In this document: in pieces, positions 25,101-35,530 of the stretch
Position numbering within the stretch: the first letter of the stretch is position 1
Layout: each line of letters starts with the position of its first letter
From: Helichrysum umbraculigerum
Lineage: Eukaryota > Streptophyta > Magnoliopsida > Asterales > Asteraceae
NCBI GenBank assembly: GCA_949592205.1
Contig: CATIUR010000001.1
Location: 335,674,250-335,738,249 of the forward strand
Direction of reading: 5' to 3'
Length of the DNA stretch: 64,000 nt
Notes under the pieces: generated by a model
Seen by the model: only the letters and a program-made list of their open reading frames with translations
Databases searched by the model: none
Told to the model about the DNA's origin: nothing
Translations under genes and position numbers: made by a program

Positions 25101-25230
25101 TTACTGTAATTAAATACACGAATTAAAACAAGAAATGAAGATGAAATTACAGACCTAAATAGATCTCACCAAACGATCCACTACCAATCTTTCGACCTAA
25201 ACGAAATTTATTACCGACACGAGGTTCCAT
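18705..25230 (-). CDS. CKL: Casein kinase 1-like Ser/Thr kinase
   Basis: Fourteen exons on the minus strand: 25230-25155, 25024-24984, 22910-22841, 22741-22593, 22503-22408, 22322-22252, 20814-20753, 20652-20589, 20494-20410, 20313-20187, 20102-20020, 19945-19882, 19696-19554, 18926-18705. They total 1353 nt, or 450 residues plus stop, with all phases agreeing. The N-terminal kinase domain shows the glycine loop GSGSFG, the lysine of [17 protein letters not shown], and the CK1-specific [12 protein letters not shown] and [18 protein letters not shown] blocks. CK1 enzymes lack the APE motif and this one follows that. The C-terminal 150 or so residues are S, G and P rich, typical of the plant CKL tail used for localisation and regulation. 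Known CKL proteins act in the cytosol, nucleus, plasma membrane or plasmodesmata. Introns 2 (about 2.1 kb) and 6 (about 1.4 kb) are enlarged by transposons. The exact CKL paralogue is not assigned. Confidence 0.95.
20916..22042 (+). mobile_element. Non-autonomous Helitron in CK1-like intron 6
   Basis: Starts with TC (TCCAGACCAATAAAAGAGG) directly after a TATATA run and ends CTAG, followed by T (22043). A few bases upstream of the end is the hairpin CCGTGcatcaCACGG and then GTAATAATCTAG. TC...CTRR termini, a 3' subterminal hairpin and insertion between A and T are the Helitron signature. About 1.1 kb, with no Rep/helicase ORF, so mobilised in trans if at all. It is flanked on both sides by TA repeats. 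Confidence 0.85.
22043..22105. repeat. (TA)n microsatellite at the Helitron 3' flank
   Basis: Pure TA repeat. A shorter TA run also precedes the Helitron, so the element may have landed inside a pre-existing TA tract. Confidence 0.95.
23723..24004 (-). mobile_element. Poly(A) retroposon (SINE or truncated LINE) in CK1-like intron 2
   Basis: A poly(T) run on the plus strand (23738-23753) marks a poly(A) tail on the minus strand. The body of about 245 bp is bounded by a 16-bp direct repeat AATAGTATACGATCTT (23723-23738 and 23989-24004), the size expected for L1-type target-primed insertion. There is no ORF. Whether it is a SINE or a 5'-truncated LINE cannot be told without a repeat library. 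Confidence 0.85.
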
Positions 25231-25400
25231 CAAGATCTAGGGTTTTGGAGATTAAAAATTGAATTAGAAATCAAGGTTATTATTGTGTTAGGAGTGAATT
25301 AGGTTGAAAGAAATACGAAGAAGGTGATGAGAGAGAAATAGAGTAGCACAAGTATCGCTTTCTCTCTCTAGAAATTATTTAAATTTATTATGGATATAGA
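25231..25400 (-). promoter_or_regulatory. 5' leader of the CK1-like gene
   Basis: Read on the minus strand this is pyrimidine-rich (TTTCTCTCTCATCACC), followed by an AT-rich stretch up to the ATG at 25230, as in many plant 5'UTRs. No TATA box is assigned with confidence. Confidence 0.45.
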
Positions 25401-25872
25401 TACAGATATTGTATGTAAATATATGATTGATATAAATAGAAACGGTCGCCCACGCGTTACCGGTGAACCGAAAGTGGTGGTCTTTTTCCTTGAACCGGAT
25501 AGGTTCAGAGTTAAAAGGACGGTGTCAGGAGTCAACTGTCCTTGAAAATATTTTTAATTATTAAACTTTATTATTAAATTAATTAATTAATAATAAAAAA
25601 TCACCAAAATTAATTGCTGAAAAACGTTTTAAACATGATTATTATTATTATTGATGATAGGATAAATGTAGCTCCATGAAAAATTTAATAATAATAATAA
25701 TGATTATTATTATTATTATTACTTAAATAAAAGAGAATGGTAACCATTTGATATTTACTATTTTAAATTCAATTAAATCAATTATAGTTTATGAACATGC
25801 CTTTTTAATACTGACATTTCATATTTAAATTTGATAATAATGTTTATATATTCATTATAAACGTGAGTTATA
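25401..25872. other. AT-rich intergenic flank
   Basis: Contains short ATT/AAT runs near 25,640-25,720; no ORF, no RNA gene. Separates the CK1-like promoter from the solo LTR. Confidence 0.6.
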
Positions 25873-26583
25873 AATACTGTAGCACCCTCAAATTTCGGGT
25901 TGCGGAAGCGGTCGGGTCGGGTGTTACCAAATCAAATATCACAAGCACAAAGGTAAATAATGAACGACTCTAAATGAGACGTTTGAAAATAGTTATACAT
26001 TTCCAAAATAAAAGTATATACAAGTTGCGAGTTCGCAAAATAATTTCAATACATAATTTGTAATACGAAAGTTATGCAGAGAAATCCAGTTGTTTGAAAA
26101 CATGCGACTCGAGCTAGCATAGCTTGTAGTAATCCTAATCCTGTTGGGCACCTGAGAACACATGCTAAAACGAGTCAGCTATAAAGTTGGTGAGTTCATA
26201 GAATTGTTAGTTGAAAACATGTAGTACAAGTCCTGTATGTTTTGAAAAGTATATCAAAATCCACGATTTTGATAAGTATCAAGTTAAAGTTGTAACACCA
26301 ATGTGTATACGTCTAACGAGGTATCTAATACCTAAGTAATAGTGATCTGTACCTAAGTACATAAAGGCCGTGGCATTCCGTGCCTGAATACCTATCAGGT
26401 ATTAAATAAATCTATCAATGTGAGGCAATACATGCCTAAGTATAACCCGTGTAATTGTATGACCGCGTCATATGTCAACAAGGAATTGTAGTTCTGTAGA
26501 ACTATGATTGAATATCTAGCGTATTGCATCCAGCAACAGTTAATTGTAGACCCGCAGATCTATGGTTGAAAATGTTTATTGTG

Positions 26584-26887
26584 CCCGTTTGACCAGTTAG
26601 TGTGAGCTAACCCGGACATGGTTGAAAATGATTGTAGTTCCGCAGAACTATGATTGAAAAATGTTTAGTGTGTCCGTTTGACCAGTTAGTGTAAGCTAAC
26701 CCGGACATGTTTGAAAATGTTTTGTGTGTCCGTTTACCCAGTTAGTGTAAGCTAACCCGGACATGTTTGAAAAATGTTATGTGTGTCCGTTTACCCAGTT
26801 AGTGTAAGCTAACCCGGACATGTTTGAAAAATGTTCTGTGTGTCCGTTTACCCAGTTAGTGTAAGCTAACCCGGACATGATTGAGCT
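26584..26887 (+). repeat. About 60-bp tandem repeats inside the solo LTR
   Basis: Five copies of a core GTCCGTTTACCCAGTTAGTG followed by TAAGCTAACCCGGACATG; the last four are regularly spaced at about 60 bp and nearly identical. GTCCG and CGGAC make each unit a potential hairpin. Confidence 0.9.
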
Positions 26888-28089
26888 AACGACCTCGCGT
26901 GATAACCTCACCTACCCGTTAACTTATTGCGGATCACGAGCATAAGCTCGCCCATCCGTGAATGTGTGTGGATCACGAGCATAAGCCCGCCCATCCATCG
27001 ATTTGTATCGCTTTACCGCGATATCGTACTTGTGTCCACTGCAATACCGTAGTATCGTTTTGTGCCCACTTTACCGTGGCATCGTTTTGTACCTAATCAG
27101 GCATCGACCGCATTGCTCGCAAGCAACGTATCTAATTGAGCCGGCAGTACTACGACATGCCCGACTTGAGATAATTGAGCCGATCGTACTACGATGAGTC
27201 CGACTTGATTATTCGTGTTTGTATAATTGTATGTATACTAATATACATATGTAATAATGTAGATAGCACCAGGTGCTCAAGATGATGTACAAGTATGTAG
27301 ATATATATAAATACCAAACAACAATCACAAGTTGTAATGTGTCATGACACGCATGTAAATGATTTGTTGTATCTAAATATGTATAAACAGTACTTAGATA
27401 TTAAGTAGTTCGAAGAGCCTAGGTATGAATACTCATCACCTAGTTGTGTTGTATTAGTATAAGGAATCTATACTAACGTATGATACTATTGTATACTCCT
27501 AGCCTTAAGCCTAGCAAGTATATTGGGGTTCTGATTTGTATGTGCAGTATTAGTTCCAAAAAGGAAGACTAATCCTGTAAATCTAGTCGTTGTCATGTGG
27601 ATAGAACTAACCAGTCCTAGTATAGTGATAGTATTGTCCCTCGACAATATGGTCATTGGATAGTGATAACTTAGTCAAGTTATGTATTGGTAATTGTTTT
27701 CCAAACATCTAACAGTGTACGGTTGTAACCTATCTCGGTTAGGTATTGATATTGTTCCAAAACAATATGATGGGTGTAATTCCTAAGTATTACACATTTG
27801 TATTACATAACAATAATATAAGCAAGTGTGAATTATAAAAGTTTATTAATATAGTTCGAAAATAATTATTGAGCATGTGTTTCACCCCGAAAACAGTAAA
27901 ACAGTTGAAAGAGTAGGGCTATGAACTCACCCGTGTGTTGTCAGCGATTCTACGATACGCGCGTAGTCTGATGGGTAACCTCCTAGTGTCCTAAACACGT
28001 GAGGTCATATAAGTATGAGACAAATTAGTTTGTCTAAGCGAGTTGTGTAATTATTTATTTGTCGTTCAGGTTTGGAAACCGTGTACAAG

Positions 28090-28175
28090 GGGTCCGGGGG
28101 CAGCGCCCCTGGTAGCGGGGTCCAAGGGGTGGCAACCCCTAGCGGGGTCCAAGGGGCAGAGCCCCTGGTTGGGGT
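28090..28175 (+). repeat. GGGGTCCAAGGGG hairpin repeats
   Basis: Three imperfect copies of GGGGTCC(A/G)(A/G)GGGGCAG-GCCCCTGG, each self-complementary (GGGGCAGCGCCCC). Confidence 0.75.
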
Positions 28176-28319
28176 CGAGCTGCCAAGTCAGCTTGGAAAA
28201 TTTTTATTTCTACTACATTGCGTTAGTAAAAACGCATCCGAAATCCAAATTCGGAATAAAATCAAGTGGAAAAATCTGGTCCCGACACTTAGTGAAAATC
28301 ATGGGTTTTTAAGGTTCTG

Positions 28320-28575
28320 TGACCTGCGACATTAGGTGCGACGTTGGAGCTTCTGTCGCAGAGCGATGTACTGCGACGTTGGAGTCTACGTCGCTATACG
28401 CGACATCAGGGTCTAGTACGACATAGGGGTCGACGTCGCTATATGCGACGTTCGCAATTTCATGCGACATTGTGGCTGACGTCGCACTAGGCGACATCGT
28501 GGTATTTTTGCGACATTGGGCTGCGACGTTGGCTGCGACATTGACAATGTCGCAGCACTGCTTTTGGGCTAGATG
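28320..28575. repeat. TGCGACGT / TGCGACAT motif cluster in the solo LTR
   Basis: A dozen or so copies of GCGAC(G/A)T or the complement (A/C)GTCGC spaced irregularly over about 250 bp. Not a tandem repeat, since the spacers differ. Confidence 0.85.
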
Positions 28576-29298
28576 CGACATCACAAGCTGTTCGTCGATT
28601 TCAAGCTTCAAAACGAGTTTTGTTTCGATTTTTGGGCGTTTTGATGTTATACAAAGCTACTAACATGTATTTCTAAGTAATCTATGTAATTTCTTGTAGA
28701 AGGAACGGTTTCTAGAGAGAGAGAGAGAGAGTGATTTCTTACTTTTTGAAGATAAGAGTGAATGGAGATGATGAAGGTGATGATGAAGAAAATTTGTTGT
28801 TGTTGTTGCCGATCCCGATCTTGTTGTTGTTTTTGTGGTTGTTGTTGTTGTTAGTTGAAAATGAGAGAAAAAGAGAGAAGAGATGGAGATGGAGATGTGT
28901 TTGTGTGTGTAAAATGAAAAACAAAAATGGGAATGAGGGGTGTATGGGGATGGCCGGCCCATCCTTGGTGGGTGGGTTGGTTGTCTTCAATTGTTGTGTT
29001 AAATGCCCGTGTTTTTGTACCCGATTGTAAAACTAATTTAATATTTTGACTTTATAATTCCATTTATATGTTTCGAAATGTTTTCGAAATACTTTTAGAC
29101 CAAAGTTTTATAACTTTATTTTGCGTTGTCTCAACTAAATAAAATACATTTTATTTGAGACGAAATATGTTCAAATTTTTACCCAAGTAAATAAATATTA
29201 TTTTTAACAATAATAACTTATTTAGAAATGTTTGAAGTTTAAATTTGGTGCGAAAATTGACTTTTTGACCGGGTGTTACAAATACTAGTTAAATTATA

Positions 29299-29556
29299 CT
29301 ACCTCCGTCTCAAAATTGTTGTCCAGTTTTGAGTTTCTGAAGTCTTTATCTTTCAACTTTGATCTTATATTTTTTTTGTTTGTGTTATATGATACTTAAA
29401 TGAAAATTATACAAATGAAAATATATTTGAAACCTAATCCATTCATATTTATTGTATCAAGTATTATATAACACAAATACAAATATTTACGGTCAAAGTT
29501 GAAAAAGAAAGACTTCAGAAAGTCAAAACTGGACAATAATTTTGGGACAAAGATAG
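29299..29556. mobile_element. Stowaway-like MITE
   Basis: Ends CTACCTCCGTCTCAAAATTG and its inverted counterpart (TTTTGGGACAAAGATAG), with longer subterminal complementarity (CCAGTTTTGA / TCAAAACTGG). Flanked by TA on both sides (29297-29298, 29557-29558). 258 bp, non-coding. It inserted only 13 bp outside the solo LTR duplication. Confidence 0.85.
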
Positions 29557-29558
29557 TA

Positions 29559-29759
29559 TATGTTAAACTTTAATCATAGCCCTTAGAGTTAGATATAGTT
29601 AGTAATTTTTCAATAATGAATATGATTGTTATATTCTTTGAACAATATTATATACCTAAAATAAATAAGATGACATGAATATTAACATTTTGATGTTCTA
29701 AATAATGTTATTAACATTGAAGATCCATTATTATTATTTACTTATTTATTATTTATTAA

Positions 29760-29850
<91 letters not shown>

Positions 29851-31039
29851 TACTACGACTACTACTACTACTACTACTTATAATGCATTTAACTCGTTAA
29901 CTTAAAACAAAATTTAACCAAGGGAAAATAACTACTCCCTCTGTACCAAAATAAGTTTTTAAGGATTTTAAAAAATTACATTGTATATATTTACTCATAA
30001 ATTTAATATCTCATCAATTACTATAATCTTCTTTATATATTAAAAGAAAGTGATAATTAGGTAATCAAACTTAATCTCACCCTTTAAATGATTTAATATA
30101 TTAAATGTGAACCATTGATCTTAAATTGAAAAGAATGACTACCTAAATAGTGGAGATGAGGTGATAAAAAGACTAGATTACCCCTACCCTTTTAATAAGC
30201 AATTAATTAAAAATCCAATCTTCTTTATAATCAACATTTAATGTTCTCAAATAATTTAGGAAATATTATTTAATTAAGCATGAAAATAATGTATCTAAAG
30301 CTAGCTTAATGGAAAAAACTTACTAATCTCACATTCAAGATCATTTATCTACATTCACTTCGTTTTTTATTTTATTTTTTTCATTATCACTATTATTAAT
30401 TATTAAAGGCACCAGTCTTTAAGTAATGTATAAGGTGTTTACTTTTTATCAACTTATTTGTTATTATATATTAGCATTATTGACAAACTTATTTGTTGGA
30501 TGACTTATTTAGAAATATTAATAAACTGATTAAGAGACATATATAACGTTATGCTATAATTTTTTAACTATGTTATAATTAGGCTTTAATTTGTAGTAGA
30601 AAAAATAACTACTTCAAAATCAAACTCCATCAGAATTCAATTCTATGACTTTAATTACGGATGCTCACACCAACGTGCACGTAATCGAATTATATGCAGA
30701 GATACACGATGAGAGTCAATTGAATCGGAACAATTAGATTTACCATTTTGGCAACAGACGTGATTTATCATATCGTTCATTAGTGATGGCGATTTCGTTT
30801 TCAGGTATTGATGTTTTCTTATTATTGATCATAAATTCTTATCTGAAGTAATAATAGTATTTGTTTTAAGTTTTACATTTTACCCTTTTGGATTAATAAA
30901 TTTTCTTGATTTGTTTATCTTGATTTTTACACAAAAAGATAAATGTTGATCTTGATTTGTTGGCATAAACATTGCGATTTATGCATCATCTCATGAGAAT
31001 TGTATGTTGAGAAGACACATGATTTATTAGGTTCTGGCT
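29559..31039. other. AT-rich intergenic region with (TTA)n tract
   Basis: Holds the TTA/CTA microsatellite and a single Stowaway-type end (CTCCCTCTGTACCAAAATAA) near 29934 without a visible partner. No gene is supported; a lone ATG-GT pattern near 30786 is too short to call an exon. Confidence 0.55.
29741..29880. repeat. (TTA)n followed by (CTA)n microsatellite
   Basis: Over 100 bases of TTA/ATT repeat ending in CTA repeats. The ORF through it is poly-I/T and not a gene. Confidence 0.97.
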
Positions 31040-31370
31040 AACAGTTGGAAGTTTCGCTAGTGTGCCAAAAACAATGCTAGCGACACTAGCCAAGTGTCGC
31101 TATGCCAAGTGTCGCCCCTATAGCGACACTACTTAAGTGTTGCCGAAATACTTAATCAGATCTATCCTAGCGACACTACCTTAGTGATGCCAAAATTGAG
31201 AAGTGTCGCCTATAGCGACACAAATCAAGTGTCGCAAATTTATTGAAAATCAGAAATCTAGCGACACTCACCAAGTGTCGCCTAACAAGTGCCGCCTATA
31301 GTGACACTCACCTAGTGTCGCCTAACTAGTGTCGCATATAGCGACACTAGCCCAGTGTCGCCAAAAACAG
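31040..31370. repeat. GTGTCGC / GCGACAC palindromic motif cluster
   Basis: About fifteen alternating copies of GCGACACT and AGTGTCGC with short spacers (for example GTGTCGCCTATAGCGACAC), so that neighbouring copies can pair into stem-loops. Confidence 0.9.
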
Positions 31371-32247
31371 AAAGTTGACAAACTATTTTTATACTAAGTG
31401 TCGAACTTGTACAACCTCAAACACTTATACGATACGACTTCTAAAACACTTAGGAATACACTTTTAAGTATAACATTTCAAAAACATACCGATAATATCG
31501 AGATTATTACTACAAACAATCACCAACGGGCCGTACACGTTTTCAAAATAAAAGTTAATCAAATAACCAAATCGTAGTAATTTGGACATTATAGTTGAAC
31601 GAACAACTACAAAGGTAGTCTTTGTAACGACCTACCCATATTAATAACCATCGCGTGTCGTGGACACCCTCAGGTTATCTATCTACGGACATCTCACTAC
31701 TTGATTAAGCATCGTACGTTTATTGACTAAACGCTTCAAGACTCAGGCGAGTCTCATAGCCCCTCTTTTTACCGCTTTTCACTCAGGGGTGTGATTCAAT
31801 GCTTACTTTAACATGTGAACGCAACTAAAACTTTTCAATATACTACATGAGTTGTTTTCCACTAATCATTTCAAAGTCCTCCGTTAGCATAGTTTGGTAA
31901 CACATTGTAGCGTGATTATTAGTATATGGTACTATATAGGATTGACCCTCCTCGTCTAGGTTAGCATGCACTAACTGGGTAAACGGACGTACTAATAATT
32001 GTTCAGACGAGTGTGGATTAGGCACTCGTGGAGGCACATCGCTCAGAATTCTCTATATGGGACCCGACCCTCGAGTTAAGCTCAGACTATGTGCTCATGG
32101 CTGTATACATTACATTTTAATTGCTGGATGCAAATCATTGATTAAATCTTGCGGTTCATACGATATTATCTGATTTCAAACCTGTGAGCTCACCAGCTTT
32201 AGCTGACCCATTTTAGCATGTATCACAGGTACCCAGCAGTTGATTGG
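31040..32247 (-). mobile_element. Reversed partial LTR related to the solo LTR
   Basis: The block GTGAGCTCACCAGCTTTAGC ... TTTTAGCATGT ... CAGGTACCCAGCAG near 32,186-32,240 is, by eye, the diverged reverse complement of 26,128-26,215 in the solo LTR. A GTGTCGC/GCGACAC cluster at 31,040-31,370 takes the place of that LTR's GCGACGT cluster, in the order expected for an inverted copy. The fragment stops exactly where the Athila-like LTR begins (32248), so it was probably the target of that insertion or was cut by it. The left edge is uncertain. Confidence 0.55.
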
Positions 32248-32920
32248 TGATATCGCGTAAAAAGTCATGTTTTTACTACCGATATCTCTCTCATTCTGGA
32301 ACGATTCTTGGCATTTTAACTCAAATATAGCACAAATCAGTAACATTATGCCAAGCTGGTCAAAACAAGGTTGCACGAGAAAAATTGAGCAAAACGGATG
32401 TAAAATGAAGATTCCACACACGTTTGAAGATTCAAGGCACCAAACCGAGATTTCAAAACTAAAGTGCCTATAACCAATATCCATCATATCCGATATTTTC
32501 GTTTTCAAAATACGAATCCAACAGAAGAAAAATCGACTAAAACAGATAAAGAATGAAGATTCTACGCCCGCCGGAAGATTCAAATGATTCGTACGCAATA
32601 TCTGGAGTTAGGGACCTCACCTCAAGGACTATCTTATGTCAAAATCTTCGCTTTTGAATTACGAATCCAACACAAAAAGAATTGACTCAGACGGGCGCAT
32701 AACGAAGAAAACACGCACGAATCAAGAAACGAAGCAAAAGACGGCGAAACGGGGCGGGTGGCAGCCACCAGCCGCCGGCCTACCACCAGCCGCCGCCGGC
32801 CTACTGGTGGGCGGCGCCGGCCTGCTGTCCACCACCCTGGTTTCCTTTTTTGGCTAATTCTCGTACCTGGTGCGCCTACTTTCCGCGTTGTACAGTACCC
32901 GGTGCACCACCTTTCCGCGT
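32248..32920 (+). repeat. Truncated LTR copy 0
   Basis: First about 670 bp of the LTR, then an abrupt switch at CGCGTTG|ATTTAGTC into internal sequence that in intact units lies about 2.45 kb after the LTR. TTG is shared by both parents at the join, pointing to a microhomology-type deletion. It lacks the TATA box, R/U5, PBS and the two 5' ORFs. Confidence 0.85.
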
Positions 32921-33730
32921 TGATTTAGTCTAGAGCCTTGCTTGATAAAGTGTTAGTCACTAAATATTTAAGTAATTGGGGTGTTTTAAATGATTGCTCT
33001 ATGTTAATTGCGTTATGTGAACAACTTAGGGTTAACAATTTTGACTTTTGAAAGTCAACAAAAAGTTGGCTAGCTTGCATGAATAATATGATAGGTTGAA
33101 AATTGCATGACCATGCTTGTACTTGTTTTACTAGTCAAACTAGGCAATATAACTAGAGAATCATCATTTTTTTAAATAAAAAGTCTTGGACCACACCAAA
33201 TACATGGGCATGATAACTTTTTTTTTTTTTTTTTTTTTGTGCACAACCTAGTTTGTTTATAAATCAGGAGATGTTTGAAATAGTTTAGATCATGTATGCA
33301 TGAATAGGTTAAAATTATGGCATGCGGATACTTGAAAACACCATTTGAGGAAAGCTTTGTCCTAAAAAGTCAACTTGAAGTATTGAAATTTTAAGACAAA
33401 ACATTTTATTCAAAAACCTTACTTCAACCTGCACTCCCAAAGTCAAACCCCTTTCAGTAATGATGTTAGCATTAATTGTGAATTCTTGACATTTCAAACT
33501 TGGTTAACGCCAAACTTTGCGAATGACAATACTTCACAATAAAATAGTTGCCATTTCAACACTATGTTTTTCTGAATGATGATATTACCTTGTTAAATTT
33601 AATTGTTCGTTACTTGAGAACATTATATGTTCAATGTAATCTTTAGATTGTCTAGAAATTAAAGCCCTCACTTCGAAATTCTTCGAAGCGTGCTTAAAAT
33701 TTCTCTTTCTTAAAAGATCCATTACTTTAA

Positions 33731-35530
33731 ATGTTCTCAGGTACAATGCCACCAAAGAAGCAATTAAACCCAGCACGACCCCTTGCAGGATCTTTAGCGT
33801 GTCTGAGTGCCACACCAGCTTACGACAAAATGGCACGTATCTGGAGAGATAAGAAATTTGGGCGTCTCAGATATATTGATTGGGATATTATGCAAGCATT
33901 GGGATTCAAGCAAAGACTCGAGAGCATACTTAGTTACACGGTTGATGGACGGCAGTTCGAGTCATTCAAGAGATTGTTTAGTATTGATGAGCCTGTATAC
34001 GTGGAGATGGTTACCGAGTTTATGGCTACCTACAAATTTCAGAAAAAGCGGAGAGTTGAAAATTGTTCCATCTCATTCCAATACATGGGCAGCTTGCACA
34101 CCTTGTCACTTGCCCAGCTCTCACGACACCTAGATTTGTACACACCAGAAGAAATTCAATCCCCTCTGTTCACTAATGGAGCCACCTCTGTTTCTATCGC
34201 GACAACACACGCTGAAGCATGGAGTCAACGGTCACCTACACCATACTTCTCGGGTATTAAGGCAACCCGACTCAGAGATCCAGTCCTACAGATCCTACAC
34301 AAGCTCATAGCTTGCTCATTTGACGGGAAGCATACGACTAGCGGTCGAGTTTCTAGATTTGATGTCGCTCTTATGGCATGTATCCTCGAAAAGAGAAACA
34401 TGCAGGTTGCCTATCTAGTTTCCCAGCGACTTCTGGAAGAAAAAGGTTTTGGTAAGAAAAGATCGTATTTGGGCTCGGTGATTACCAGATTGATCCAAAA
34501 AATGGGATTACTTCGGACATCGGATGTCGAGAAATTTAAATCAGGATTGAGTTCTAAGCCATTAGACTACTATTTTCTTAAGAGTATGGAAATACTCCAG
34601 ATCACGAAAGATGGCGTTATATATATCAAAGCACGAGCAGTGGATCCTGACAGTGTTGACACATTGGTACCAGACCTGGTTCTGCCAAAGGAAACAAGGA
34701 AAAGGAAGCATCCGCAAGAACCTAATGATTCGGATACATGAAATGATGATGAGGATGATGATGATGATGATGATAACATCCCACCACCACCACCAGCAAT
34801 GCCACCACGTACTAGGGCGGGACCCTCTACTCCTGCCCCTAGACCACGAGTGCCCGCACACATCTGCCATTACGGGACACCTCCGGGCTCAGATTATTGG
34901 TATTGGTTGATGCAGATGCAGGTTAGGTGCTATACAGCCATCAGACAGCAGACAGCTGGGATGCCCGTGAGCCCTCTCCCGGACTTACCATGTGGGATGG
35001 GCCGAGCACCACCACACATATATCCACGTGCAGTCCCTACTCCAGCACCTCGACCGCAGCTAGGCCGTGGACATGTTATACCACCTCGGCTTGTCATTCC
35101 TAGAGCACAGCCACCCCCAGTGCAGGTACCCATCACGAGACAGACTGTTCCGTCAGTTGTTGGATGTTTCAGAGTACACACATCGAGAGGCAGCAGGACA
35201 TCTAGAGTCTCTACACGGACTGTCACCATTCAGAGTCCCAGGACTGGCAGACATACCATCCCTTCAGCTACTGTACCTGTACCGGTTTCTTCTCATAAAC
35301 AGACAGACCTCTTCCAAGACAACACACACCAAGGATCAGCCATGTTCCCGCTCGACAGCTTCGAAATACCATCAGGGCCACTAATCGATCAGCTGATACA
35401 CCAAGGAGCTTTTACACTAGGAGAAGAAGCTATCCATGATGCATCAAACGAAGGCACCAACGATCAGCATGATGACTCTTCATCAGACGAGACTTCTCCT
35501 GGACCTACCGCATCTACAGCAGCAGCATGA
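33731..35530 (+). pseudogene. Athila ORF1-like retroelement reading frame, copy 1 (one internal stop)
   Basis: One open frame from 33731 (or the ATG at 33746 starting MPPKKQ) to the stop at 35528-35530, broken by a single TGA at 34739-34741 where the other copies read GGA. N-terminal half has the WDxMQALGF, EPVYVEMVTEFMATY and SLAQLSRHLDLY pattern seen in plant Athila ORF1 / putative transposon proteins (family call by recollection of the motif pattern). It is followed by a DDDD tract, a proline-rich stretch and an acidic serine-rich tail. Position between internal region and 3' LTR is where Athila elements carry a third ORF. Not a host gene. Confidence 0.6.

Larger units (their letters stand above)
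25878..29280 (+). mobile_element. 3.4-kb solo LTR (Tekay/Del-like gypsy type)
   Basis: Starts TGTAGCACCC and ends GGGTGTTACA, giving TG...CA termini with a short inverted end. It is flanked by a perfect 5-bp duplication AATAC (25873-25877 and 29281-29285). There is no PBS, gag or pol between, so the unit is a single LTR left by LTR-LTR recombination. Ends of the TGTRACACCC / GGTGTTACA kind with LTRs of several kb are typical of Tekay/Del chromoviruses; the family call is inference. The interior has about 60-bp tandem repeats (26584-26887), GGGGTCC hairpins (28090-28175) and a GCGACGT-rich block (28320-28575). Confidence 0.82.

Noticed and set aside
28660..29030. Overlapping ORFs near the end of the solo LTR
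   Set aside because: They run over GA and TTG/TTGTTG low-complexity sequence on both strands, and the interval is LTR by its borders and target duplications.
29931..29960. Second Stowaway-like terminus
   Set aside because: Only one end seen; no partner inverted repeat found, so no element called.
30786..30806. Possible short first exon (ATG followed by CAG-GT)
   Set aside because: Only about six codons, with no downstream exon that makes a recognisable protein.
31040..31370. CRISPR-like array reading of the GTGTCGC repeats
   Set aside because: Motif copies are short, alternate in orientation and have spacers of a few bases only, and the sequence is plant nuclear.
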